Positions 1 through 9,350 of a stretch of 64,000 nt of DNA are shown in pieces. The stretch's first letter is position 1. Every line of letters begins with the position of its first letter. The translations under genes were made by a program, and so were the position numbers. The notes below the pieces were generated by a model. The model did no database searches and was not told the DNA's origin. It was given only the letters and a program-made list of their open reading frames with translations. The DNA is taken from NCBI GenBank assembly GCA_041394885.1, contig JAWKHI010000006.1, forward strand, positions 124,001 through 188,000, given 5' to 3'. The stretch is from DSOI01 sp041394885. GTDB taxonomy: Bacteria > Acidobacteriota > Terriglobia > Bryobacterales > Bryobacteraceae.

Positions 1-2
1 TC

Positions 3-488
3 TACAAACGTGAGATTCCCGCCACCGTGATCCCCTTCCGCACCCATCTTCCGCTCTACGGCGCGCAGGCCGCCGCCGGAGGCTGGAGCGCCGATCAAGG
101 CGACCCCTCCGCCGGCGATCCCTCCTGGGTCGAGGTCCCCGAGTCCACCCGTGTCGCCAACGGCATGTTCGTCGCCAAGGTCGTCGGCCGTTCCATGGAG
201 CCCGTAATTCCCGATGGCGCCCTGTGCGTTTTCCGGGGATCGGTCACCGGATCTCGCGAAAATCGCCTCCTGCTCGTCGAGAACCGCGACAGCTTCGAGC
301 ACCGTTACACGGTCAAACGATACAAGAGCCTCAAACGCACCGACGCCGGGACCGGCGAATGGACCCACGCCCGCATTCGCCTGGAACCGCTCAATCCGGA
401 CTTCGACCCCTGGGATCTCGGCGAGGAATCCGAACTTCGCGTTCTCGGTGAGTTCGTCCAGGTGCTGGACCCGGAACCCGAACTTTGA
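3..488 (+). CDS. S24/LexA-like peptidase domain protein, 5' end outside the window
   Basis: The frame is open from the first bases, so this is the C-terminal part (about 160 residues) of a longer gene. It shows the S24/LexA-like serine-lysine dyad: the nucleophile serine lies in GRSMEPVIPDG and the lysine in YTVKRYKS about 40 residues later, inside a beta-rich domain ending in VLGEFVQVLD. Members of this fold are LexA, UmuD and phage-type repressors, or C-terminal modules of larger proteins. No DNA-binding domain is in view, so these cannot be told apart. Its TGA stop overlaps the TTG start of the next gene (TTGA), which implies translational coupling. Domain call fairly secure; role unknown. 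Confidence 0.7.
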   Translation, partial: YKREIPATVIPFRTHLPLYGAQAAAGGWSADQGDPSAGDPSWVEVPESTRVANGMFVAKVVGRSMEPVIPDGALCVFRGSVTGSRENRLLLVENRDSFEHRYTVKRYKSLKRTDAGTGEWTHARIRLEPLNPDFDPWDLGEESELRVLGEFVQVLDPEPEL

Positions 489-1468
489 AACTCGTTATTC
501 ATCCTCCCGTCGACGAGCGCCGCCTGAAGCTCGTCCAAGACGCCGCGGGCGATTCCGTCGAGGTGATCAACGCCGCGTCCCCCGATGACGCTGCCGCCGC
601 CATGCCCGGCGCGGAAGCCTTCTTCGGCAAGATGACCCCCGCTTTGCTCGCGCGCGCCGGCGGCCTGCGCTGGATTCAGTCCCCCACCGCCAGCCTCGAA
701 CACTACCTCTTCCCCGCGCTCATCGATCATCCCTGTCAGCTCACCAACATGCGCGGCTTGTACTCCGACGTCATCGCCGATCATGTGATGGGCTACGTGT
801 TGTGCTTCGCCCGCAACCTTCACACCTACATCCGCCGCCAGATACAGCATCTCTACCAGCCCGAAGGCGGCGGCCACTCCGGGCAGCAATACATCCTCGG
901 CCCCGGCGCCGTGAGCCCCATTGACCGTGCCCATATGCACTTGGCCGATCAAACCATGGGTGTCGTCGGCCTCGGCGCCATCGGGCTCGAGATCCGCCGC
1001 CGCGCGGAGGCGTTCGGCATCCGGGTGGCCGCCGTCGATCCCATCAACCCGGATGCGTGGCCGATGGAACGCCTCCCGGAGTTGCTTTCCACCTCCACCT
1101 TTGTCGTCATCGCCGCGCCCCATACCCCGCGCACGGAACGCATGTTCCGCACCCCCCTGTTCGAGCAGATGCAGCCCTCGTCGTACCTCATCAACATCGG
1201 GCGCGGCGCCATCGTCGTGCTCGACGATCTCGTCGAAGCGCTTCGCAGCCGCACCATCGCCGGCGCCGCGCTCGACGTCTACGAAACCGAGCCCCTCCCC
1301 GCCGATCATCCCCTCTGGGATTTTCCCAACGTGATTCTTACCCCTCACATCGCCGGCAACTCCACCCGCATCGCCGAACGCCACCTCGCCCTTTTGCTCG
1401 ATAATGTTCGCCGCTTTGCCGCCGGAGACCCCCTCCGCAACCTCGTCAACAAGTCCGAGTGGTTCTAG
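485..1468 (+). CDS. D-2-hydroxyacid dehydrogenase
   Basis: A 327-residue NAD-dependent D-isomer-specific 2-hydroxyacid dehydrogenase, usual family length. The nucleotide-binding motif VVGLGAIG sits near residue 159. The catalytic triad is visible as Arg in NIGRGAIV (about 239), Glu in ETEPLP (about 269) and His in TPHIAGN (about 287). The TTG start overlaps the stop of the upstream S24-like gene. The substrate (phosphoglycerate, glyoxylate/hydroxypyruvate or another 2-keto acid) cannot be read from the sequence. It lacks the C-terminal ACT domain of many SerA proteins, so 3-phosphoglycerate dehydrogenase is not favoured. Confidence 0.88.
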   Translation: MKLVIHPPVDERRLKLVQDAAGDSVEVINAASPDDAAAAMPGAEAFFGKMTPALLARAGGLRWIQSPTASLEHYLFPALIDHPCQLTNMRGLYSDVIADHVMGYVLCFARNLHTYIRRQIQHLYQPEGGGHSGQQYILGPGAVSPIDRAHMHLADQTMGVVGLGAIGLEIRRRAEAFGIRVAAVDPINPDAWPMERLPELLSTSTFVVIAAPHTPRTERMFRTPLFEQMQPSSYLINIGRGAIVVLDDLVEALRSRTIAGAALDVYETEPLPADHPLWDFPNVILTPHIAGNSTRIAERHLALLLDNVRRFAAGDPLRNLVNKSEWF

Positions 1469-1534
1469 ACGCCGGCCCCACACCGGCATCCCCTGAGCGC
1501 GGACACGTACCCGCGCTAGGCGATAATCGTCTCT

Positions 1535-2566
1535 GTGAAAGCTCTCCTGAAATCCCAGGCTAGGCCCGGACTCTGGCTCGACGATGTCCCTGATCCTGTC
1601 ATCGGCATCAACGACGTTCTCATTCGTGTCCTGAAGACCGGCATTTGCGGCACCGACGTCCACATCTACAACTGGGATGCCTGGGCCGCCAGGACCATCC
1701 GGGTTCCCATGGTTATCGGACACGAGTTCGTCGGCGAAATCGTCGAGATCGGATCCAATGTCAACGATTTCAGTCCTGGCGAGATCGTCAGCGGCGAAGG
1801 TCACGTCGTCTGCGGACGCTGCCGCAACTGCATGGCAGGCCGCCGCCATCTTTGCGCCTCCACACAAGGCGTCGGCGTCAACCGCGACGGCGCCTTCGCC
1901 GAGTACATCGCGCTCCCCATGTCCAACATATGGCGTCATCACGACGGCATCGACCTCGACGTGGCCGCCATTTTCGATCCCTTCGGCAACGCCGTTCATA
2001 CCGCGCTCGAATTCCCCGTGCTCGGGGAAGACGTTCTCATCACCGGCGCCGGCCCCATCGGGATCATGGCCGCCGTGGTTGCCCGGCACGCCGGAGCGCG
2101 CCACGTCGCCATCTCCGACGTCAATCCCTACCGGCTCGACCTTGCCCGCAAGGCCGGCGTCAGCCTCGCCATCGACGCCCGTTCCATGCGCTTCGCCCAG
2201 GCCCAGAAGCACCTTCACATGCTGCAGGGGTTCGATGTGGGCTTCGAGATGTCCGGCAATGCCCACGCGTTTCGCGAAATGCTCGACAATATGACCCACG
2301 GCGGCTGCATCGCCATGCTCGGGATTCCGAGCGAGGAGATGGCCATTGACTGGAGCAAGGTGGTCTTCAACTCGCTCACCATTCGCGGCATCTACGGCCG
2401 TGAGATGTACGAGACCTGGTACAAGATGAGCGTCATGCTGGAATGCGGTCTCGATATCGGGTCCGTCATCACCCATCGCTATCACTACACCGAATTTGAG
2501 CAGGGGTTCGAAGCGATGCGGTCCGGCCAATGCGGCAAAGTGATTCTCACCTGGAAGGAGCGCTAG
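1535..2566 (+). CDS. tdh: L-threonine 3-dehydrogenase
   Basis: A 343-residue zinc-dependent medium-chain dehydrogenase that oxidises L-threonine to 2-amino-3-ketobutyrate using NAD. The catalytic zinc site is seen as Cys in ICGTD (about 38) and the GHE motif (about 63). The structural zinc has four cysteines in VVCGRCRNCMAGRRHLC (about 93-107), and the Rossmann motif ITGAGPIG follows near 168. The segment HIYNWDAWA after the zinc cysteine is typical of Tdh rather than other alcohol dehydrogenases. It starts with GTG. The next gene is kbl, which uses its product, so the two form the threonine-to-glycine operon. Confidence 0.93.
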   Translation: MKALLKSQARPGLWLDDVPDPVIGINDVLIRVLKTGICGTDVHIYNWDAWAARTIRVPMVIGHEFVGEIVEIGSNVNDFSPGEIVSGEGHVVCGRCRNCMAGRRHLCASTQGVGVNRDGAFAEYIALPMSNIWRHHDGIDLDVAAIFDPFGNAVHTALEFPVLGEDVLITGAGPIGIMAAVVARHAGARHVAISDVNPYRLDLARKAGVSLAIDARSMRFAQAQKHLHMLQGFDVGFEMSGNAHAFREMLDNMTHGGCIAMLGIPSEEMAIDWSKVVFNSLTIRGIYGREMYETWYKMSVMLECGLDIGSVITHRYHYTEFEQGFEAMRSGQCGKVILTWKER

Positions 2567-2571
2567 CCCTC

Positions 2572-3756
2572 ATGTACGGAGACTATCGCGGCCACGTCCG
2601 CGGCCTTCTTGATGCCATTGAACACGACGGTCTTTGGAAGCCCGAGCGCGTCATCGACACCGCCCAGTCGGCTCATATCCGCGTCGCTGGGGGAGCCGAA
2701 GTTCTCAACCTCTGCGCGAACAATTACCTCGGGCTCGCCAACCATCCCTCCGTCACCGCCGCTGCCCGCGAATCGCTCGAACGCTGGGGCTACGGCATGG
2801 CCTCGGTCCGCTTCATCTGCGGCACCCAGTCCATTCACAAGCAGCTCGAGGACGCCATCACCGCTTTTCTCGGAACCGAGGACACCATACTCTACTCCTC
2901 CTGTTTCGACGCCAACGGCGGCTTGTTCGAAACCCTGCTCGCGCCTGAGGACGCCGTCATCAGCGATGAACTCAACCACGCCTCCATCATCGACGGCATC
3001 CGGCTGTGCAAGGCGCAGCGCCTCCGCTATCGCAACAACGATATGTCCGATCTCGAGAGCAGACTCACCGAAGCGTCCGCCGCCCGCTTCCGGATGATCG
3101 CCACCGATGGCGTCTTTTCGATGGATGGCTACGTCGCCAGGCTCGACGAGATCTGCGATCTGGCTGATCGTCACCGGGCGCTGGTGATGGTGGACGACTC
3201 CCACGCGGTGGGCTTCATGGGCCGGACTGGGCGGGGAACGCATGAGTACCGCGGCGTGATGGGCCGCATCGATGTCATTACCGGAACCCTCGGCAAAGCC
3301 CTCGGCGGCGCCAGCGGCGGATACACTTCCGGACGCAAGGAAATCGTGGACCTGTTGCGCCAGCGTTCACGGCCCTACCTGTTCTCCAACTCGCTCGCGC
3401 CCATGATCGCCGCCGCTTCGGTCCGGGCGCTCGAGTTGCTCACCGCCTCCACCGGACTCCGCGATCGCCTCGAATCGAATACCCGTTTCTTTCGTCAGGG
3501 CATGGAGGGGCTGGGGTTCCGGATCCTGCCCGGCGAACACCCCATCGTGCCCGTCATGCTTGGGGAAGCACGCATTGCCGCGGAAATGGCGGAACGCATG
3601 CTCGCCAAGGGCGTCTACGTAATCGGCTTCTCCTACCCAGTGGTGCCCCAAGGCAAGGCTCGCATCCGGACGCAGATCTCGGCCGCCCACACTCGGGCCG
3701 ATCTCGAGTTCGCTATTGCCAAGTTCGCCGAGGTCAAGTCCGAAATGGGTCTGTGA
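2572..3756 (+). CDS. kbl: glycine C-acetyltransferase (2-amino-3-ketobutyrate CoA ligase)
   Basis: A 394-residue PLP enzyme of the alpha-oxoamine synthase family. It splits 2-amino-3-ketobutyrate with CoA into glycine and acetyl-CoA. The start NLCANNYLGLANHP near residue 45, the DDSHAVGFMG segment, and the PLP lysine in GTLGKALGG near residue 240 are characteristic. ATG at 2572 is preferred because AAGGAG lies about 12 bases upstream and the alignable N-terminus begins there. An upstream in-frame ATG at 2530 lies inside tdh and adds no family sequence. It lies 5 bases after tdh and is certainly co-transcribed with it. Confidence 0.93.
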   Translation: MYGDYRGHVRGLLDAIEHDGLWKPERVIDTAQSAHIRVAGGAEVLNLCANNYLGLANHPSVTAAARESLERWGYGMASVRFICGTQSIHKQLEDAITAFLGTEDTILYSSCFDANGGLFETLLAPEDAVISDELNHASIIDGIRLCKAQRLRYRNNDMSDLESRLTEASAARFRMIATDGVFSMDGYVARLDEICDLADRHRALVMVDDSHAVGFMGRTGRGTHEYRGVMGRIDVITGTLGKALGGASGGYTSGRKEIVDLLRQRSRPYLFSNSLAPMIAAASVRALELLTASTGLRDRLESNTRFFRQGMEGLGFRILPGEHPIVPVMLGEARIAAEMAERMLAKGVYVIGFSYPVVPQGKARIRTQISAAHTRADLEFAIAKFAEVKSEMGL

Positions 3757-3807
3757 CGCCGGCACCGCCGGCCGGCCCTCTCTCCCACAGTGATAGACTC
3801 AGGGGTC

Positions 3808-4245
3808 ATGACCCGCTTACTGGTATCGATCGCTGTCCTCACCGCGTGCGCCTGCGACGTCGCCACCGTCGAATCTGCGCAAGTGGAAGGGCTCGAAAAG
3901 CAATGGGTGTCCGCCGTGGTGAACAAAGACATCCCGGCTCTCGACAGGCTCCTGTCGCCCGATCTCCTCTACGGTCACGCTTCCGGAGTCCTGGATACCA
4001 AAGCCAGCTATTTGGAGAAATTGAAATCCGGCGCCCAGGTTTACCGGTCGCTCGAGCAGCGCAAACTCGAAGTGCGGATGCACGGATCCACCGCCGTCAC
4101 TCACTCCTGGGTTCACGTTACCGGCACCAACCCGCAAGGTGAGTTCGACGACAAGATCATGATGCTTCACGTGTGGATCAACGAGGGCGGAAGCTGGAAG
4201 CTCGCCGGTCACCAGACCGCGCGCGTCGACAAACTGCCGGATTAG
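3808..4245 (+). CDS. DUF4440/SnoaL-like (NTF2 fold) putative lipoprotein
   Basis: A 145-residue protein with a hydrophobic N-terminus ending in a lipobox-like LTAC, so probably exported and lipidated. This is followed by a small cone-shaped NTF2-like domain of the DUF4440 type. The pattern (a helix EKQWVSAVVNKDIPALDRLL, a strand with LLYGHASG, then a long sheet with THSWVHVTG and MMLHVWINEGGSWKLAGHQ) is typical. Such domains bind small hydrophobic ligands or act as minor hydrolases; no catalytic residue can be assigned. ATG at 3808 is chosen over the one at 3790 because it begins the signal sequence. It converges with wecB, the two stops overlapping. Confidence 0.7.
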   Translation: MTRLLVSIAVLTACACDVATVESAQVEGLEKQWVSAVVNKDIPALDRLLSPDLLYGHASGVLDTKASYLEKLKSGAQVYRSLEQRKLEVRMHGSTAVTHSWVHVTGTNPQGEFDDKIMMLHVWINEGGSWKLAGHQTARVDKLPD

Positions 4246-5372
4246 CCGGCTCGCCCGCCCGCAACAGCGCCCGCCAGAATCGCCGCGATCCGCCCACTTG
4301 CCGCTCCATCCCCATACGGATTGTGAGCCTGCGCCATGGATTCGTACAGGGCCGCATCGTCGAGCAGTTCCGACGCATGCGCCACGATCCGTTCTTCCCC
4401 GGTTCCCACCAGCCGGACCGTTCCCGCTTCCACCGCCTCCGGACGCTCGGTCTTTTCCCTCAGCACCAGAATCGGCTTGCCGAGCGACGGCCCTTCTTCC
4501 TGTATCCCGCCCGAATCGGTCAGCAACAGCCAGGCCCGCCGCATCAGGTCCACAAACGGCACGTAGGACAGCGGCTCGCACAATGTCACGTTCGCGACGC
4601 CGCGCAGCAAGCCGTCCACCGTAGCCCTCACGTTCGGATTCGGATGCACCGGAAAAACGATCTGCGTGTCCGGCCGCGAAGCCAACCTCCGGATCGCGCG
4701 GCATGTGCTCTCGAGCCCTCCCCCGAAACTCTCGCGGCGGTGCGTCGTCACCACGATTAGCTTTTTCGAGGCGTCCAAGGGCTTCGGCAATTCCGGCGTC
4801 TCGATGGCGCCGCGTTCCAGCCCGCGCGCTACGTGCAACACCGCGTCGATGCCCGTGTTCCCCGTTACGTGAATCGAGCCATCCTCCACGCCTTCTCGCC
4901 GCAGGTTGTCCGCCGCCCATGGGGTGGCTGCGAAGTGAATCGACGCCAGACGGCCCGCCAGCAGGCGGTTCATTTCCTCCGGGAACGGCTGATAGCGGTC
5001 TCCGGTGCGCAGCCCCGCTTCGATGTGCGCCACCGGAATCCGCTTGTAGAATCCGGCCAATGCCCCGCAGAATGTCGTTGTCGTGTCGCCTTGCACCAGC
5101 ACTACGTCCGGCTGCTCCCGCTCGATCACCGGCTCGAGCGCCGCCGTGATCCGGCTCGTCGACTGGAATAGTGTCTGCCCCGGGGTCATCACATTCAAAT
5201 CGTGGTCGGGACGCACCTGGAAAACCGCGAGCACTTGGTCGAGCAGAGCCCGGTGCTGCGCCGTCACGCACACACTCACTCGATAGTCCGGATGTTTGCG
5301 GAGGGCGTCGACCACGGGGCACAGCTTGATGGCCTCCGGCCGCGTGCCGAAAATGAATAACGCGTTGGTCAC
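4242..5372 (-). CDS. wecB: UDP-N-acetylglucosamine 2-epimerase (non-hydrolysing)
   Basis: A 376-residue enzyme interconverting UDP-GlcNAc and UDP-ManNAc, feeding surface polysaccharide synthesis. Family signatures are FGTRPEAIKLCPVV at the N-terminus, VLVQGDTTTTF, HIEAGLRTGDRYQPFPEE and TDSGGIQEEGPSLGKP, all in the order and spacing of bacterial WecB/MnaA. Length is normal. It reads away from infA, 70 bases upstream on the same strand, and converges with the DUF4440 gene. No other polysaccharide gene is adjacent, although the SDR at 5869 resembles enzymes seen in such clusters. Confidence 0.92.
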   Translation of the reverse strand: MTNALFIFGTRPEAIKLCPVVDALRKHPDYRVSVCVTAQHRALLDQVLAVFQVRPDHDLNVMTPGQTLFQSTSRITAALEPVIEREQPDVVLVQGDTTTTFCGALAGFYKRIPVAHIEAGLRTGDRYQPFPEEMNRLLAGRLASIHFAATPWAADNLRREGVEDGSIHVTGNTGIDAVLHVARGLERGAIETPELPKPLDASKKLIVVTTHRRESFGGGLESTCRAIRRLASRPDTQIVFPVHPNPNVRATVDGLLRGVANVTLCEPLSYVPFVDLMRRAWLLLTDSGGIQEEGPSLGKPILVLREKTERPEAVEAGTVRLVGTGEERIVAHASELLDDAALYESMAQAHNPYGDGAASGRIAAILAGAVAGGRAG

Positions 5373-5442
5373 TCGATGAGGGGTGAAAGGCGGTTCTACG
5401 GAAGAGGACTGACCGGCCGGCGGAGGCGCCGCGGCTACTCCC

Positions 5443-5661
5443 CTACTTGTGCCGGTACGTGATCCGGCCCTTGGTCAGATCGTACGGCGACATCTCCACC
5501 GTCACGCGATCTCCCGCCAGCACGCGGATCCGGTTGCGGCGGAGCTTACCGGCCAAGTGCGCGAGCACCAGCCGTTCCTGATCCAGTTGGACGCTGAATT
5601 GTCCAGCCGGGAACTTCTCAACCACTGTCCCGGTTACTTCGATGCAATCTTCCTTACTCAT
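5443..5661 (-). CDS. infA: translation initiation factor IF-1
   Basis: A 72-residue OB-fold protein, exactly the family length, starting MSKEDCIEVTGTV and ending GRITYRHK. It binds the A site of the 30S subunit during initiation. The open frame extends 24 codons upstream, but a strong AGGAGG at 5665-5670 fixes the start at 5661, with an unusually short 3-base spacing. infA is here separated from ribosomal protein genes, which is common in acidobacteria. A TATACT at 5754-5759 on this strand could be a -10 element, but no clear -35 is seen. Confidence 0.95.
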   Translation of the reverse strand: MSKEDCIEVTGTVVEKFPAGQFSVQLDQERLVLAHLAGKLRRNRIRVLAGDRVTVEMSPYDLTKGRITYRHK

Positions 5662-5868
5662 TGACCTCCTAAAAATTAGCGGTTTCCCAGATTGGCTACA
5701 ATGGCCCGGCTCACTCGCCTGGGCCGTCGCCAAGGCACTGATAGACCAACAATAGTATATCAGCCGGGGGGCGGTGCTTTCGCTTGCATCCCCAGCTGTG
5801 GTCGAATACGCTATGGAGTCGGACGGTTGTAACGCCTGATCGGAAACCCGTCCGGTACGGATACACCA

Positions 5869-6711
5869 ATGGCATCGCTGAACGGCGAGTTTCTAGGAAA
5901 AACGATCCTGATCACCGGCGGAAGCCGCGGCATCGGCAAGCGGCTCGCCATGAGCTTCGCCGCCGAAGGAGCCCGCATCGGGCTCATTGCGCGCAGCAAA
6001 GCCGAACTCGATCTCACCAAGCTCGAGATCGAGCACAGTGGCGGATCCGCTCTTCATCTTCGCGCCGACGTGCGCGAGGCCGAGCAGGTGCGAGGCGCCG
6101 TTGAACGCCTCCGCGCGCATTGGTCCGAAGTCGACGTCCTCATCTGCGCCGCCGGCGTCCAGGGCCCCATCGGGCCGCTCGCGGAGCTCTCCCTGACCAG
6201 CTGGGCCGACACCATCAACACCAATCTGATGGGTACGGTGAACTGCTGCGCCGCGGTCCTTCCCTTCATGATGAAGCGTCGCGCCGGCAAGATCATCGTC
6301 ATCGGCGGCGGCGGAGGCGCTCATGTACGACCCAATTTCAGCGCCTACGCGGCGTCGAAAGCCGCCCTGATCCGCACCGCCGAATGTCTCGCCGCCGAAG
6401 TGCGGGATTACAACATTCAGGTCAACGTTCTCGGCCCCGGGGGCGCCTACACCCACATGACCGACGAGATCCTTCGCGCCGGCGATCGCGCCGGAACCCG
6501 GGAAATCGACGATGCCACCCGCATCCGCGTCACCGGCGGCGTCGAGGTGTCGCGGCAAACCGAGCTCGCCCGCTTCCTCGCCTCCCAGCGATCCAATCAC
6601 GTCAGCGGTAAACTCGTTCACGTCAAGGATGACTGGCATCGCCTCGAGGATTCCAATGTTCATCCCGAACTTTACACGCTCCGCCGCGTCCTGAAAGTGA
6701 ATCGCCGGTGA
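5869..6711 (+). CDS. short-chain dehydrogenase/reductase with altered catalytic serine
   Basis: A 280-residue Rossmann-fold SDR. The cofactor motif TGGSRGIGK is near residue 17, the structural NAG equivalent reads CAAGVQGPIG, and the active-site YAASK is near residue 161. The usual catalytic serine 13-14 residues before the tyrosine is replaced: the segment reads IGGGGGAHVRPNFSAY with only glycines there. The C-terminus (SGKLVHVKDDW, YTLRRV) resembles SDRs found in polysaccharide gene clusters. Its stop overlaps the GTG start of the next gene. Redox activity with an altered catalytic triad, or a binding role, are both possible. Confidence 0.85.
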   Translation: MASLNGEFLGKTILITGGSRGIGKRLAMSFAAEGARIGLIARSKAELDLTKLEIEHSGGSALHLRADVREAEQVRGAVERLRAHWSEVDVLICAAGVQGPIGPLAELSLTSWADTINTNLMGTVNCCAAVLPFMMKRRAGKIIVIGGGGGAHVRPNFSAYAASKAALIRTAECLAAEVRDYNIQVNVLGPGGAYTHMTDEILRAGDRAGTREIDDATRIRVTGGVEVSRQTELARFLASQRSNHVSGKLVHVKDDWHRLEDSNVHPELYTLRRVLKVNRR

Positions 6712-7091
6712 AATTCGCTCGGTTCTCACTCGCGGCCGCCGCGCTCCTGTTCGGCGTCACCGGCATCGCGTTCTGGCTGTCGCCCCGGTCGCTCGCCGCC
6801 GCCGTCGGCATCGAATTACCCGCCAGCGCCGCCGTCATCGATTTCCGCGCCACCTACGGCGGATTCAATCTCGGTGTGGGAATCGCGCTCGCGCTGGCAG
6901 CCCGCAGCCGCGATGCCGTGCGGCCCGCACTCGTGCTCCAGTTGCTTTCCTTCGCCGGCTACGGACTTGCCCGCGCCTATGGAATCGCCGTCGATGGCGA
7001 CGCCCCTTCGCTGCTCTACTGGTTGCTCGCGATCGAATCGGCCGGTGCCGGAATCGCGATTCTTGCCTTGCGCAGGTTGCCGGCCGGTTGA
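6708..7091 (+). CDS. DUF4345-like small integral membrane protein
   Basis: A 127-residue, four-helix membrane protein. Its GTG start overlaps the SDR stop by four bases, so the two are co-translated. The conserved segment FRATYGGFNLGVGIALAL after the first loop matches the DUF4345 pattern; no function is known for that family. The rest is hydrophobic helices, with small charged loops and a short C-terminal tail. The convergent malQ gene ends 24 bases downstream. Confidence 0.65.
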   Translation: MKFARFSLAAAALLFGVTGIAFWLSPRSLAAAVGIELPASAAVIDFRATYGGFNLGVGIALALAARSRDAVRPALVLQLLSFAGYGLARAYGIAVDGDAPSLLYWLLAIESAGAGIAILALRRLPAG

Positions 7092-7115
7092 GTCCGCGAT
7101 CGTTCGCGAGGCCGT

Positions 7116-9257
7116 TTACCGGACGCTCGCACGGCCCGTGCGATCCAGCCAATGCCGCATCATCTGCGCGAACGCCGCCGCTTTCGGATCCCTACTCAGA
7201 TCCTCCACGCTGAACCGCATCTTCCGCCGCCAGTTCGGATACTCCCATGTAGTGGCCGGCACGTTCTGCTGATCCACTTCCTTGGTCAGATCCTCCTGGT
7301 TCAACGTCAATAGCAGGCTCGGCGTCGAGGCCAGGTAGCCCGTGATCGCGTTGTGCAACTCCCCGCTCAGTTCCGGGCCGTCGGCCGCCGCCCTCGAAAA
7401 ATTCCCAGGGAGAAACCCCTCCCCGATCAAAGCATCGAGCATCCGGTGCTTTTCCACCCGGCGCTGTTCCCGAACCCGGTCCCGGTTGGCCTCGTCGCCC
7501 AATAGTCCCAGCGCGAACCGCACGTCGATGTCCCGGCCCGCCCAAAAGCCCGACAGTGTCGGCAAATCGTGCGTCGTCGACGATACCAGCGCCTGCGCCG
7601 GATATTCGCGCGGCCGCCGGAACGCTCCATCGGGATGCTTCTCGAAGTAGAACAGGCGATAGCTCAGAATCCCTGTCCGCGCCAGCGCCTCACGCATCCA
7701 AGGCTCCACGGTCCCGAGATCCTCCCCCACGATCAGCACTTGTTCGCGGACGCTCTCGAGCGCCAGCACCCGCAGCAGGTCATCGTGGTAATCCCGCACG
7801 TAGGTCCCCTCCGAGGCAGCGAACCCGTCGGGAATCCAATACAGCCGGAACAGCCGCATCACGTGATCGATCCGTAGCGCTCCGCCGTGGCGCGCGCTGT
7901 GGCGGATTGAGTCCGCGAAGCAGCGGTAGGCGTTCGCCCGGTGCGCTTCGCGGTTGGGCGGCGGGAATGACCAGTCCTGCCCATTGGGCGAGAAATCGTC
8001 CGGCGGCGCTCCCACCCGGCAGCCTTCCACATACAGTGGCCGGTTTGCCCACAACTCCGCGCCGCAACGATCGGTCGCCAACGGCAAGTCATGCAGCAGC
8101 CCGATGTCCATCCCCTTCGCGATGGCGTGGCGCTGTGCCGCCGACACCTGTTCATCCACCAGCCATTGCAGGTACTGGTGAAACAGGAACTCCCGCGGAT
8201 GTTGCGCCAGGAATTCGTCCACCGCGCCGGACTCGGGATCCTGATACTCCACCGGCCACTGCGTCCACACCCAGACGTCCGGGTCCCGCCGGTGCATCTC
8301 CGCGTCCAGCGCGCTATGGGCCGCGTAGCGCTTCAGCAGTTCGCCGTCGCTCTCGATGAATTCACGCAACCGGCGCCCGCGGCCGGAATCCCGCTCCCAG
8401 TGCTCGCGCACGAACCACTCGAACGCCTGCCGCAGCAGACGCAGCTTCAACCGGTAGACGCCTTCATAGTCGACGAATTCCGATCCGTTCAGACTCGCGA
8501 TCTCGGCCAGCACTTCCGGCGTCTGCCGCAGCGCGCGGTATTCCGGGCTCGCCATCGCGTCCTCCACGCGGTCCACATCGAGATAAATCGGATTGCGGTA
8601 GTGCAGGCTGTTCGGCAAATACGGGCTTGTGTTGTAAGGCGCCCGGTTGTGGATCGCATGCAGCGGGTTCAGCGCGATGTAGGCGCCATGGATGTGATCG
8701 GACACCCAATCGATCAGCCGTTCGAGCGCGGTGAAATCGCCGCAGCCCCACGTGTGCTCCCCATGCACGCCCCACAGGCAAACGGCCAGCCCCGCGCGCC
8801 GCTCTCCGCGCTCGAGCGCCGGCGGCATCCACGCCCGTTCCGGACAAACGATCAAGGATGTCTCGCGGTCCATCTTCCCCGATTGGAGTCGCAGCCGGTG
8901 ATACCCGAGCGGAAGCCCCTCGGGCAGTTCCACGGTCTGGCTCTCCTTGTTCGCCGCGCGCGCCGCCCCAAACGCTACCTCACCGCCCAGTTCGAGCGCT
9001 ACCGTCCCCTCGATCCGCTTCCCCCACGACGCTCCCGGACGCACCGTCACTCCAGCCCGTCCCCCGGCGGTCACCACATACACCGCATCCACCTCCGGTT
9101 CGGGCGCGAGCGGCGCCTCCAGCACCACCCCCAATGACCGTAGGATCGCCGCTCGAAGAGCGTCCGATGTTTCGTGCCGATTGCCGAATATATCCCAATA
9201 TCCGGGTTCGATGCCGTGGCGTTCAGCGGCCCGCCGGGCGAGGTCGAGATGATTCAT
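7116..9257 (-). CDS. malQ: 4-alpha-glucanotransferase (amylomaltase)
   Basis: A 713-residue GH77 enzyme that transfers alpha-1,4-glucan chains between maltodextrins. It has the longer MalQ architecture, with an N-terminal extension before the barrel. Visible catalytic elements are the nucleophile Asp in LRIDHVMRL (about 460), the acid/base Glu in VGEDLGTV (about 510) and the third acidic residue in THDLPTLSGFW (about 560). IALNPLHAIHNRAPYNTSPY is the usual substrate-binding region near 200. It is divergent from the aquaglyceroporin gene with about 90 bases between the starts. No other maltodextrin gene is in the window. Confidence 0.92.
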   Translation of the reverse strand: MNHLDLARRAAERHGIEPGYWDIFGNRHETSDALRAAILRSLGVVLEAPLAPEPEVDAVYVVTAGGRAGVTVRPGASWGKRIEGTVALELGGEVAFGAARAANKESQTVELPEGLPLGYHRLRLQSGKMDRETSLIVCPERAWMPPALERGERRAGLAVCLWGVHGEHTWGCGDFTALERLIDWVSDHIHGAYIALNPLHAIHNRAPYNTSPYLPNSLHYRNPIYLDVDRVEDAMASPEYRALRQTPEVLAEIASLNGSEFVDYEGVYRLKLRLLRQAFEWFVREHWERDSGRGRRLREFIESDGELLKRYAAHSALDAEMHRRDPDVWVWTQWPVEYQDPESGAVDEFLAQHPREFLFHQYLQWLVDEQVSAAQRHAIAKGMDIGLLHDLPLATDRCGAELWANRPLYVEGCRVGAPPDDFSPNGQDWSFPPPNREAHRANAYRCFADSIRHSARHGGALRIDHVMRLFRLYWIPDGFAASEGTYVRDYHDDLLRVLALESVREQVLIVGEDLGTVEPWMREALARTGILSYRLFYFEKHPDGAFRRPREYPAQALVSSTTHDLPTLSGFWAGRDIDVRFALGLLGDEANRDRVREQRRVEKHRMLDALIGEGFLPGNFSRAAADGPELSGELHNAITGYLASTPSLLLTLNQEDLTKEVDQQNVPATTWEYPNWRRKMRFSVEDLSRDPKAAAFAQMMRHWLDRTGRASVR

Positions 9258-9350
9258 TGTGAGAGGGGTAGCGACGCGGCCAATTTTAATTGTAATTGGC
9301 TTCCGCTGCTGGCGGCTACTCGGATTCCTGTTGCCGCCTGATGGCCGGTC

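Noticed and set aside
305..2530. 741-codon minus-strand frame across the hydroxyacid dehydrogenase and tdh
   Set aside because: Opposite two confidently identified enzymes; composition typical of antisense frames.
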